The position numbers were made by a program, and so were the translations under genes. Shown here piece after piece: positions 23,434 through 31,704 of a stretch of 33,945 nt of DNA. The stretch comes from REEB470 sp032117095 (GTDB taxonomy: Bacteria > Bacillota > Bacilli > Paenibacillales > YIM-B00363). The notes under the pieces were generated by a model. That model saw only the letters and a program-made list of their open reading frames with translations, was not told the origin of the DNA and did not search any database. The DNA lies in contig JAULZZ010000147.1 in assembly GCA_032117095.1 (NCBI GenBank), forward strand, positions 1 through 33,945, written 5' to 3'. How positions within the stretch are numbered: position 1 is the stretch's first letter; the number at the start of each line of letters is the position of its first letter.

Positions 23434-26187
23434 ATGAGCCAACCGCATGCCCCATGGGATGTCAAACGCACGTTCCACATCCAAGACCAAGCGTATACGT
23501 ACCATTCATTAGAAGCATTAGAGGAACAGTTTCCCACAGTAGCACAGTTGCCTTTTTCCTTGAAGGTGTTGCTCGAAGCAGCCCTCCGCCATTATGATGG
23601 TCGGGCGATCACGGACGAGCACATTCACGAAATCATACGCTGGGTATCTCGTACCCAACAACGCAATGGCGCTGCATCGATCGAAAATCGCGAAATCCCG
23701 TTTATCCCCTCGCGGATCGTCTTGCAAGACTTTACTGGTGTCCCTGTCGTCGTTGATTTGGCGGCAATGCGCGATACGGTGAAGGCACTCGGCGGAGATC
23801 CCCAAAAAATCAATCCCTTAGTTCCTGTCGATCTCGTCATTGACCATTCGGTCATGGTCGATGCGTTCGGCACGTCTGATGCACTCGACACAAACCAACG
23901 CATCGAATTTGAACGCAACGAAGAGCGGTATCGCTTTTTGCGTTGGGCTCAAACTGCTTTTGATCATTTTCGTGCGGTTCCTCCGGGAACCGGCATCGTC
24001 CATCAAGTCAACTTAGAATATTTGGCTTCTGTTGCCACGACGAAACAAATCGGAGAAGAAACGTGGGTGTTTCCGGACTCCGTCGTCGGCACGGACTCCC
24101 ACACGACGATGGTCAACGGACTCGGGGTTGTGGGCTGGGGGGTCGGTGGCATCGAAGCCGAAGCAGGGATGCTCGGGCAACCATTATATTTTGTAATGCC
24201 CGAAGTGATCGGATTTAAGCTCACAGGTGCCCTGCGCAATGGGGCGACAGCGACGGATCTGGCGTTGACCGTCACCCAAATGTTGCGTAAAAAAGGGGTC
24301 GTCGGGAAGTTTATCGAGTTTTTTGGACCTGGCTTGTCGTCCATCGGACTCGCGGATCGGGCGACCGTCGCCAACATGGCACCAGAATATGGGGCAACGA
24401 TCGGGTATTTCCCTGTAGATGAAGAAACCATTCGATACTTGCGTGCCACTGCGCGCACCGAGGAACAGCTCACCTTGGTAGAAACGTATTACGTTGCCCA
24501 AGGGATGTATCGCACCGACGAAACCCCCGACCCTGTATTTACCGATGTGATCACGCTAGATTTGGGCACCGTGGTCCCCTCACTCGCCGGTCCAAAACGT
24601 CCGCAAGACCGCATTGCGCTCGATGCGATGAAAAATACGTATGAGACGTTACTCCGTGCCCCGATCTCCCAAGGCGGTTTTGGGCTGGACGAAACACAAT
24701 GCGATCGCACCGCACCGTACCACAAAGCAGATGGCAGTGCTTCCATACTACGCCACGGGGATGTTGTCATTGCAGCGATTACGTCGTGCACGAACACGTC
24801 CAATCCAAGCGTCATGGTCGGCGCAGGACTTCTGGCCCAAAAGGCGGTTGCACGCGGACTCACGACACGTCCGCACGTCAAAACGTCGCTGACGCCCGGT
24901 TCGCTCGTCGTCACGGCCTATTTGCGTCAAGCTGGCTTGCTCGCTCCCCTCGAAGCACTCGGGTTTCACGTGGCAGGTTATGGCTGTGCGACGTGCATCG
25001 GCAATTCTGGACCACTCCCCGATGAAGTGGCGGAGGCGATTGCCTCTCATGACCTGACCGTCGCTTCGGTGTTGTCCGGAAACCGCAATTTTGAAGGGCG
25101 GGTGCACCCACTCGTCAAAGCAAACTATTTGGCTTCTCCCCCTCTCGTCGTCGCTTATGCGCTCGCCGGCACAGTAAATATCGACCTCACCACACAACCG
25201 CTCGGTACCGACCTTCACGGTCAACCCGTATTTTTGCATGACATTTGGCCGTCTGCGCAAGAAATCCAAGAGACGATCCAACAGGCAATGGATGCTTCCT
25301 TGTATGCGGATAAATATCGCGACGTATTTCGTGCGAACGCGGCGTGGAATGCAATCGATGTTCCCCAAGGCGACTTATACCAGTGGGACGATCGCTCTAC
25401 TTACATCCAAAACCCACCATTTTTCCACTCGCTCACGGCCACTTCTGCGACACGCACAACACATACTCCGATCAAAGGAGCACGTATTTTGGCGTTGTTT
25501 GGCGATTCTGTGACGACCGACCACATCAGCCCTGCGGGGAGCATCAAAATAGATTCGCCCGCAGGTCGCTATTTGATCGCACACGGCGTTCCTCCTGAAG
25601 CGTTCAACTCGTACGGTTCGAGAAGAGGCAATCACGAAGTGATGATGCGTGGGACGTTTGCGAACATCCGTATTCGCAATGCGGCCGCACCAGGAACGGA
25701 AGGGGGCGTGACCACGTACTTCCCCACAGGAGAAGTGTTGTCTATCTACGATGCGGCGATGCGCTATGAAGCGACGCAAACACCGACCATTGTCTTTGCA
25801 GGATCAGAATACGGTACGGGTTCCTCCCGTGACTGGGCTGCCAAAGGAACGCGCTTGTTGGGCATTCGCGCTGTCGTGGCACAAAGTTTTGAGCGCATTC
25901 ATCGCTCCAATCTCGTCGGCATGGGCGTACTGCCTCTCCAATTTTTAGCCGGTGAAAGCTGGAAACAATGGGGAATCGATGGATCGGAAACGATCGATTT
26001 TCCTGACATCGACACGGCGTTGCAACCTGGACAACGGTTGCCCATCGTCGTCACGGCGACTGATGGTCTCGTGCGGTCATTTGAAGTAATCGTCCGTCTC
26101 GATTCTGGCGTAGAAGTCGATTATTACCGCAATGGTGGCATTTTGCCTACGGTACTCCGTCAATTGCTCCAAAACAACCACGCATAA
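23434..26187 (+). CDS. acnA: Aconitate hydratase A
   Basis: This enzyme interconverts citrate and isocitrate in the citric acid cycle. The 917 residues match the AcnA/IRP-type length of about 900. The [4Fe-4S] ligands are visible as Cys in TSCTNTSNPSVM and the two Cys of GYGCATCIGNSG. Further landmarks are GTDSHTTMVNGLGVVGWGVG near residue 215, GDSVTTDHISPAG opening the swivel domain, AFNSYGSRRGNHEVM, and GSEYGTGSSRDWAAKG. AAGGAGCG lies 6 nt before ATG 23434. A terminator follows. In Bacilli the apo-protein can also bind RNA; nothing here confirms or excludes that. Confidence 0.97.
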   Translation: MSQPHAPWDVKRTFHIQDQAYTYHSLEALEEQFPTVAQLPFSLKVLLEAALRHYDGRAITDEHIHEIIRWVSRTQQRNGAASIENREIPFIPSRIVLQDFTGVPVVVDLAAMRDTVKALGGDPQKINPLVPVDLVIDHSVMVDAFGTSDALDTNQRIEFERNEERYRFLRWAQTAFDHFRAVPPGTGIVHQVNLEYLASVATTKQIGEETWVFPDSVVGTDSHTTMVNGLGVVGWGVGGIEAEAGMLGQPLYFVMPEVIGFKLTGALRNGATATDLALTVTQMLRKKGVVGKFIEFFGPGLSSIGLADRATVANMAPEYGATIGYFPVDEETIRYLRATARTEEQLTLVETYYVAQGMYRTDETPDPVFTDVITLDLGTVVPSLAGPKRPQDRIALDAMKNTYETLLRAPISQGGFGLDETQCDRTAPYHKADGSASILRHGDVVIAAITSCTNTSNPSVMVGAGLLAQKAVARGLTTRPHVKTSLTPGSLVVTAYLRQAGLLAPLEALGFHVAGYGCATCIGNSGPLPDEVAEAIASHDLTVASVLSGNRNFEGRVHPLVKANYLASPPLVVAYALAGTVNIDLTTQPLGTDLHGQPVFLHDIWPSAQEIQETIQQAMDASLYADKYRDVFRANAAWNAIDVPQGDLYQWDDRSTYIQNPPFFHSLTATSATRTTHTPIKGARILALFGDSVTTDHISPAGSIKIDSPAGRYLIAHGVPPEAFNSYGSRRGNHEVMMRGTFANIRIRNAAAPGTEGGVTTYFPTGEVLSIYDAAMRYEATQTPTIVFAGSEYGTGSSRDWAAKGTRLLGIRAVVAQSFERIHRSNLVGMGVLPLQFLAGESWKQWGIDGSETIDFPDIDTALQPGQRLPIVVTATDGLVRSFEVIVRLDSGVEVDYYRNGGILPTVLRQLLQNNHA

Positions 26188-26200
26188 CCCCATTCATCGA

Positions 26201-26236
26201 GCCGTCAACGGCGCATGTGCACGTTTGACGGCTTTT
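26201..26236 (+). terminator. Rho-independent terminator of acnA
   Basis: GCCGTCAA (26201-26208) pairs with TTGACGGC (26225-26232) and is followed by TTTT. It begins 13 bp after the acnA stop. Confidence 0.8.
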
Positions 26237-26283
26237 CGATTGAAAATTTTTAGACGTACGTGATAGAAAAGGAGGCACCTCGT

Positions 26284-26736
26284 ATGCTTACGATAGGCGA
26301 TTTCGTCCCAGATTTCACGTTGGACAGCTCGGAAGGCACACCGTTTACGCTTCATCGTACCACAGGAAAACGCATCGTCTTATTCTTTTATCCGAAAGAC
26401 CTCACCCCAGGATGTACACAAGAGTCGTGTGATTTTCGCGATCACTACGATGCACTGTGCGCCAAAGGGGTCGTCGTCGTCGGCATTTCGCCTGATTCAC
26501 TGGCCTCCCACGCCAAATTCATTGCCAAACATCAGCTTCCATTTCCCTTGCTCAGTGATCCTGACCATCATGTCAGTACGCAGTTTGGCGTATGGGTAGA
26601 AAAATCCATGTACGGCAAGACGTATATGGGCATTGAACGTGCGACGTTTTTGATCGATGCCTCATTTGTGTTGCGTCAGGCATGGCGCAAAGTAAAAGTA
26701 AAAGATCACGTGCAAACGGTATTGCAATCGTTGTAA
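26284..26736 (+). CDS. bcp: Thiol peroxidase of the BCP/PrxQ type
   Basis: This peroxiredoxin reduces hydrogen peroxide and organic hydroperoxides with thioredoxin. The 150 residues are the usual size. The motif FFYPKDLTPGCTQESCDFRD holds the peroxidatic Cys44 and a resolving Cys49 five residues on, as in atypical 2-Cys BCP enzymes. GISPDSLASHAKF and PLLSDPDHHVSTQFGV are also typical. I chose ATG 26284 because AAAAGGAGG lies upstream; a frame to 26260 passes through that site. It stands between the acnA terminator and an R repeat, so it is probably transcribed alone. Confidence 0.95.
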   Translation: MLTIGDFVPDFTLDSSEGTPFTLHRTTGKRIVLFFYPKDLTPGCTQESCDFRDHYDALCAKGVVVVGISPDSLASHAKFIAKHQLPFPLLSDPDHHVSTQFGVWVEKSMYGKTYMGIERATFLIDASFVLRQAWRKVKVKDHVQTVLQSL

Positions 26737-26747
26737 CATGGTTTATA

Positions 26748-26851
26748 TACTAAACACGGATTAAAAACGTCCATACCAAGGGGCCCATTTCACAAGAAAT
26801 CACAGTAATTTTTAATCAAATAGGATTACTGTATTTAAACCGTGTTTCGTA
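26748..26851. repeat. Family R repeat, complete copy (R8)
   Basis: This 104-bp element starts TACTAAACACGGATT and ends AAACCGTGTTTCGTA. Its left 57 bp differ from R5 at only about three positions. It starts 12 bp after the bcp stop codon. Confidence 0.75.
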
Positions 26852-26884
26852 GTAGTCTGTGAAGTAACCAAGAGAACAGCGCAT

Positions 26885-26930
26885 TAAAAAAAGACGACCA
26901 TGCCCAGAGGGATTTGGACACGGTCGTCTT
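26885..26930 (-). terminator. Terminator downstream of the sugar isomerase gene
   Basis: On the minus strand AAGACGACC pairs with GGTCGTCTT (arms at 26922-26930 and 26891-26899), followed by TTTTTT. It lies about 185 bp after the isomerase stop codon. The space between (26931-27114) holds nothing else I can support. Confidence 0.7.
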
Positions 26931-27114
26931 GCAAATTGTACTGCTTTTTTAAAGATGCGTTTCGTTTGCGCCATCCGTCTCGCCCGTCATGCACCAACAG
27001 CGTGAACCATGTGAAAAATTTCTCGTCCTATGCATCTCATATTGAAAACATCCCCACAGAAGGCATTGTTCTGTTTTTATGGTTTTACTAATGGGCTCGT
27101 ATGCAGGAGAACCC

Positions 27115-28083
27115 TCATATCCACCACGCTTCGCCGAGCGGTTCACGAATGAGCACTTGTTGTAAATGTGCGACCGCCTTAGAAAAGCCTTCGCCAACAG
27201 ACATCAGCCCATCTTCATGTTCAATCGAAATGACATGGTCGTATCCGACGAGCCGCAACGCCGATACCATCTCTGCCCACTCTTTGAGCGCATGTCCGAA
27301 GCCAACCGTCCGAAACTGCCATGCCCGTTCGAACATGTTGCCGTACGATTGCATGTCTGTGATGCCGTAGCGGTTCATATTCGTCGGTTCAAATGACGTA
27401 TCTTTGGCGTGGAAGTGGAAAATGGCTTGCTCTCTCCCTAATATGCGAATCGCTTGGACGGGATCAATCCCTTGCCACCACAGATGACTCGGGTCCAAAT
27501 TTGCCCCAATGTTGTCGCCCACTGCCTCGCGTAAGCGCAACAACGTCGCTGGCGTATGTACAGAAAATCCGCCATGCAATTCGAGCGCAATTTTCACCTG
27601 CCGATCCGCCGCATATTTGGCGACATCCCGCCAGTATGGGATCAACTTCTCTTCCCACTGCCAGCGCAACACCTCTTGAAAATCGTGCGGCCACGGGGCG
27701 ACTGGCCAATTCGGATGCAGTGCGCCTTCGTGATCGCCTGGACACCCCGAAAATGTGTTGACGACGGCGACACCGAGCTGCTGCGCCAAATCGATCGCCT
27801 GAATCAACTCGTCATGAAACGGTTGGGCGATGTGCTTTTGGGGATGAAGCGGGTTCGCATGGGCACTCAATGCACTGATCGTCAGCCCGCGACGATGAAT
27901 TTCATTAAGAAATTGCTTTTGGGCACCTTCATTGTGCAACAACTGCGCAGGATTGCAATGCGCTTTCCCTGGATATCCTCCTGCGCCCAGTTCCACCGCA
28001 TCTAGTCCCGCTGCAGCGACCGTGTCCAACATTTCCGTAAAAGACTGTTGACCGAACAATACTGTAAAAACACCCAGTTTCAT
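27115..28083 (-). CDS. Sugar phosphate isomerase/epimerase-like TIM-barrel protein
   Basis: The 322-residue product is an AP-endonuclease-2-like (xylose-isomerase-like) TIM barrel, a group that includes inosose dehydratases, tagatose and psicose epimerases and related sugar enzymes. Probable metal ligands are Glu in IALELHGG, Asp and His in NLDPSHLWWQG, His in FHFHAKD and Glu in ISIEHEDG. The N-terminal strand is KLGVFTVLFG. ATG 28083 has GAAGGGAG 7 nt upstream; ATG 28089 is too close to that site. It is divergent from a PfkB sugar kinase, and both may serve one sugar pathway. The exact substrate cannot be told. Confidence 0.85.
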   Translation of the reverse strand: MKLGVFTVLFGQQSFTEMLDTVAAAGLDAVELGAGGYPGKAHCNPAQLLHNEGAQKQFLNEIHRRGLTISALSAHANPLHPQKHIAQPFHDELIQAIDLAQQLGVAVVNTFSGCPGDHEGALHPNWPVAPWPHDFQEVLRWQWEEKLIPYWRDVAKYAADRQVKIALELHGGFSVHTPATLLRLREAVGDNIGANLDPSHLWWQGIDPVQAIRILGREQAIFHFHAKDTSFEPTNMNRYGITDMQSYGNMFERAWQFRTVGFGHALKEWAEMVSALRLVGYDHVISIEHEDGLMSVGEGFSKAVAHLQQVLIREPLGEAWWI

Positions 28084-28145
28084 GTTCATGCTCCCTTCAA
28101 ACGTGGAATAAAGTACCGTAAAATCGTCAAGCCGTATCGTATGTT

Positions 28146-28154
28146 ATTTTAGCA
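28146..28154 (-). promoter_or_regulatory. Candidate extended -10 promoter of the sugar isomerase gene
   Basis: On the minus strand TGCTAAAAT forms an extended -10 element. A weak TTGTGG lies 18 bp upstream of the hexamer. It is about 60 bp before the start codon. Confidence 0.4.
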
Positions 28155-28255
28155 TGTTGCCCATCGCCCCCACAATTGAAACGGTACCTCCGCATGGACG
28201 TCCTCGCTGTGCACCAAAGGTGTTACCGGCGTGTTCCATCGACATTTCGCTTCGT

Positions 28256-28284
28256 TTGTCACTGTCACGTAAAATTGATATGAT
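28256..28284 (+). promoter_or_regulatory. Promoter of the sugar kinase-pcrA-ligA transcript
   Basis: TTGTCA (28256-28261) and TATGAT (28279-28284) are separated by 17 bp. The leader to the kinase start would be about 105 nt and contains the palindrome GGGGCATGCCCC. Confidence 0.65.
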
Positions 28285-28395
28285 ATACGTATATTTTGTC
28301 GTTTCTGATGTGACGGTGCGGTGTTTTTGGGGGGGCATGCCCCGTTGCACACGCGTGTATTTCACACTATTTTTCCCTAAAAAAGGAGTCTATTC

Positions 28396-29424
28396 ATGGT
28401 TTCATTACCCGAACATTTGTCCCCCGTCGTCTCTTTTGGTGAGTTGCTCATCGACTTTGTTCCGAGTACGAATGGCTTGCATTTGTCCGATGTCCCGACT
28501 TTTCATCGGGTCGCTGGAGGGGCGCCTGCCAACGTGGCTTGTGCAATTTCTCGTCTTGGTGGACGGGCACGGATGATTAGTAAAGTCGGTCAAGATGCTT
28601 TTGGAGATTTTCTGCACCAAACGCTTGCAAACGAAGGCGTTGACGTCGCACAAACGTTGTTGCGTACACCCGATGCCCGAACAGGTCTTGCCTTCGTGAG
28701 TTTGCGTGCAGATGGAGAACGCGATTTTCTGTTCTACCGCAGTCCTGCCGCAGATATGATGATCCGTGCCGAAGAAGTGACCGAAGCGATGGTTGCCGAT
28801 GCTTCTATTTTCCATTTTGGTTCCGTCTCGCTCGTCTCTGAGCCGAGCAGACAAGCGACACGCAGTGCCGTTGCACGTGCGCACAAATGCGGTGCGCTCA
28901 TCTCCTATGACCCCAACGTTCGTCTGAACTTGTGGCCCGATGCCATTGGCGCACGCCATCTTATCTTGGACCTCATGGAGCATGCGCACCTCGTAAAACT
29001 CAGTGAAGAAGAGGTCGTATTTCTCACGGATGAAACAGACATTGCGCTTGGGGTGCAAACGATTTTGGCGCACGGACCACGGGTCGTCGTCGTCACACTC
29101 GGCAGTCGCGGGTGTCGCTTGTTCACAGCACAACATGACATCTTTGTGCCTGGCTTTGCGGTACAGGCGATCGATGCAACAGGCGCAGGCGACGGCTTCG
29201 TGGGGGGGTTGCTGTATCGGATAGCCATGGCCTCCGTCACTCCCCAAACCATCACGTCTTACTTTGATGATGATACGTTGTCTGTAGCAACACTGCAATT
29301 TGCCAATGCTGTCGGTGCACTGGCCACGACGCGGCGCGGTGCGATCCCTGCATTGCCGACGTTGTCCGAAGTACAAACGTTGCTCGACCGTACAAATACT
29401 GCCAATGAGAAAGGGATGCCTTGA
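28396..29424 (+). CDS. PfkB-family carbohydrate kinase (fructokinase-like)
   Basis: This ribokinase-family enzyme phosphorylates a sugar with ATP; the sequence is most like fructokinases. It has 342 residues. The substrate-binding signature RVAGGAPANVACAISRLGG lies near residue 40, and SKVGQDAFGDFL follows. The ATP-site signature DATGAGDGFVGG contains the likely catalytic base Asp266. AAAAAAGGAG lies 7 nt before ATG 28396. Its stop overlaps or abuts the start region of pcrA, so kinase, pcrA and ligA are probably one transcript, an unusual pairing of sugar and DNA genes. The substrate remains a guess. Confidence 0.9.
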   Translation: MVSLPEHLSPVVSFGELLIDFVPSTNGLHLSDVPTFHRVAGGAPANVACAISRLGGRARMISKVGQDAFGDFLHQTLANEGVDVAQTLLRTPDARTGLAFVSLRADGERDFLFYRSPAADMMIRAEEVTEAMVADASIFHFGSVSLVSEPSRQATRSAVARAHKCGALISYDPNVRLNLWPDAIGARHLILDLMEHAHLVKLSEEEVVFLTDETDIALGVQTILAHGPRVVVVTLGSRGCRLFTAQHDIFVPGFAVQAIDATGAGDGFVGGLLYRIAMASVTPQTITSYFDDDTLSVATLQFANAVGALATTRRGAIPALPTLSEVQTLLDRTNTANEKGMP

Positions 29425-29426
29425 CG

Positions 29427-31649
29427 ATGACCGCGATGGCCGCACGTTTAGCCACCCTCAATAAAGAACAACAAGATGCCGTGCGGTGTACAGAAGGGCC
29501 CCTCCTTATTTTAGCGGGGGCAGGCAGTGGGAAAACACGTGTGCTGACACACCGTATTGCCTATTTAATCGAAAACCAAGTGCATCCTCGCCACATTTTG
29601 GCGATCACATTTACGAATAAAGCGGCACGTGAAATGAAAACACGCATCGAACAACTCGTCCCCCTGCCGACGACGGCGATGTGGGTGCTGACGTTTCACG
29701 CCATGTGCGTACGGGTGTTGCGACGGGATATCGATCGTTTGGGCTATTCTTCGTCGTTTACGATTCTCGATGGGAGCGACCAGCTTTCCGTCATCAAATC
29801 GTGCATGAAAGACCTCAACATCGACGCAAAGCAACTCGAACCGCGTAGCGTACTCGGGGCGATTAGTGCTGCCAAAAATGAACTGTGCGACAGTCGCGCG
29901 TTTGCCAAAAAAAATACCAACTACGCACAACAACGCATCAGTTTACTCTATACGGAATACGAAAAACGACTGCGTGCAAATCAATCCGTCGACTTTGACG
30001 ACCTCATCGCCTTGACGATTATGCTTTTTGAGCAGCATCCCGACGTATTGCATACGTACCAACAGCTGTTTCGGTACATTCATGTCGATGAATACCAAGA
30101 CACGAACACCGCACAATACCGTCTGTGCCACTTGCTCGCCTCTGGGCACCACAACATTTGTGTCGTCGGCGATGCAGATCAGTCGATTTACGGGTGGCGG
30201 GGCGCAGACATTGGGAACATTTTGAACTTTATGCGGGATTATCCCGCCGCACAACGCATCATTCTCGAACAAAATTATCGCTCCACAGCGAACATTCTCC
30301 ATGCAGCCAATGCCGTCATCCAACACAACAGCGATCGCACCCCAAAAACGTTGCGCACCAACCAAGCGGCTGGCAAAAAAATCCAACGGTACGAAGCGTT
30401 CAACGAAGAAGATGAAGTGGCCTTCCTCATCGACCACATCCAAGCACACATCCGCCAACAACAACATACGTATGCGGACCATGCGATTTTGTACCGTACG
30501 AATGCGCAGTCGAGGATTGTCGAAGATGGCTTGCGCAGTGCGGGCATCCCGTATCAGATGGTAGGGGGCATCAAATTTTACGATCGCAAAGAAATCAAAG
30601 ACATCATCGCCTATTTGCGTCTGATTGCGAACCCTGATGATGATTTGGCTTTTGAACGCATCATCAATGTCCCGCGGCGTGGCATCGGCGATACGACACT
30701 CGAGAAACTACGCGAAGCGGCGACAGTACATGGGGTATCGTTGTTTGCCATGATGGGCAAAATCGGGTTGGTTGCCGTCCAAGCGAAAATGCTGGCAACA
30801 CTCACGACGTTGTATCGCCAAATCAAGACGTTGCACGAACAAGGTTCACTGCGCTCAGTCACGGAATTAACAAAAAAAATACTCGCAGACACCGGATACC
30901 GTGACGCCTTGCTCCATGAAAACACGCTAGAATCCAAATCCCGCCTCGAAAACATTGACGAGTTTTTATCCGTCACGATGAAATTCGATAAAAGTTATGA
31001 AGAACCGCTGTTGACGACGTTTTTATCGGAGCTCGCCTTGGTGGCCGACATCGATGCCTTAGAAACAGCCGAAACGACTGCTCCCGAAGCCGTTGTCTTG
31101 ATGACGTTACACAGTGCCAAAGGGTTGGAGTTTCCTGTTGTGTTCATGGTCGGGATGGAAGAAAACATTTTTCCGAGTAGCCGTAGTGTGTCCTCTTCCC
31201 AGTTGCTCGAAGAAGAACGACGTTTGGCGTATGTCGGCATTACCCGTGCACAACAGCTGCTGTGTATGACTTCGGCGCAAAGTCGCTTGCTCTATGGGCA
31301 AAAAATGTTCAATCGTCCGTCTCGTTTTTTGGATGAAATTCCTGCACCGTATATCGAAAAAGCGTATCGTATGACGCTAAAACGATCGCCGAGCCCCGCT
31401 TTGACACGCACAGCCGTGACGCCGTCAACGTCCTCCCCAGATAAACCGCAAAATTCTTCCTTTGTAGGCGGGAATGTTGCCCATCTCTCCCTCATTGTCG
31501 GCGATCGCGTGCACCATACGACGTTTTTGGAAGGGGTCGTTCAAGCGATCGAAGGCGAAGGGACTCAACGTACACTTACGATTGCGTTTGGCGCTCCCTA
31601 TGGGACGAAAAAGTTACTCGCCTCATACGCCCCGTTGCGCAAAGTGTAA
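29427..31649 (+). CDS. pcrA: ATP-dependent DNA helicase PcrA
   Basis: PcrA is the UvrD/Rep-type 3'-5' helicase of Gram-positive bacteria, active in repair, rolling-circle replication and clearing of recombinase. The 740 residues are the normal length. All superfamily 1 motifs are seen: AGAGSGKT (residues 30-37), AITFTNKAA, DEYQDTN, GDADQSIYGWRGAD, QNYRS, LMTLHSAKGLEFPVVF and RRLAYVGITRA. The C-terminal tail contains VGDRVHHTTFLEGVV, the PcrA-type Tudor-like module that binds RNA polymerase. ATG 29427 is preferred; TTG 29421 and ATG 29436 are alternatives. ligA follows, as in many Firmicutes. Confidence 0.96.
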   Translation: MTAMAARLATLNKEQQDAVRCTEGPLLILAGAGSGKTRVLTHRIAYLIENQVHPRHILAITFTNKAAREMKTRIEQLVPLPTTAMWVLTFHAMCVRVLRRDIDRLGYSSSFTILDGSDQLSVIKSCMKDLNIDAKQLEPRSVLGAISAAKNELCDSRAFAKKNTNYAQQRISLLYTEYEKRLRANQSVDFDDLIALTIMLFEQHPDVLHTYQQLFRYIHVDEYQDTNTAQYRLCHLLASGHHNICVVGDADQSIYGWRGADIGNILNFMRDYPAAQRIILEQNYRSTANILHAANAVIQHNSDRTPKTLRTNQAAGKKIQRYEAFNEEDEVAFLIDHIQAHIRQQQHTYADHAILYRTNAQSRIVEDGLRSAGIPYQMVGGIKFYDRKEIKDIIAYLRLIANPDDDLAFERIINVPRRGIGDTTLEKLREAATVHGVSLFAMMGKIGLVAVQAKMLATLTTLYRQIKTLHEQGSLRSVTELTKKILADTGYRDALLHENTLESKSRLENIDEFLSVTMKFDKSYEEPLLTTFLSELALVADIDALETAETTAPEAVVLMTLHSAKGLEFPVVFMVGMEENIFPSSRSVSSSQLLEEERRLAYVGITRAQQLLCMTSAQSRLLYGQKMFNRPSRFLDEIPAPYIEKAYRMTLKRSPSPALTRTAVTPSTSSPDKPQNSSFVGGNVAHLSLIVGDRVHHTTFLEGVVQAIEGEGTQRTLTIAFGAPYGTKKLLASYAPLRKV

Positions 31650-31704
31650 CCGCAGTGTCGGGTTTTTCGTCTGTTTTTTTCTTTAGGAAGGGAGGATGCC
31701 TGCG

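Noticed and set aside
28144..28365. Two small minus-strand ORFs in the sugar isomerase-kinase gap
   Set aside because: They cover the kinase promoter, have no good start signals and resemble no family.
28405..29445. A 346-codon ORF antisense to the sugar kinase
   Set aside because: It mirrors the kinase gene and has no ribosome site or motif. Long antisense frames are common opposite GC-biased genes.
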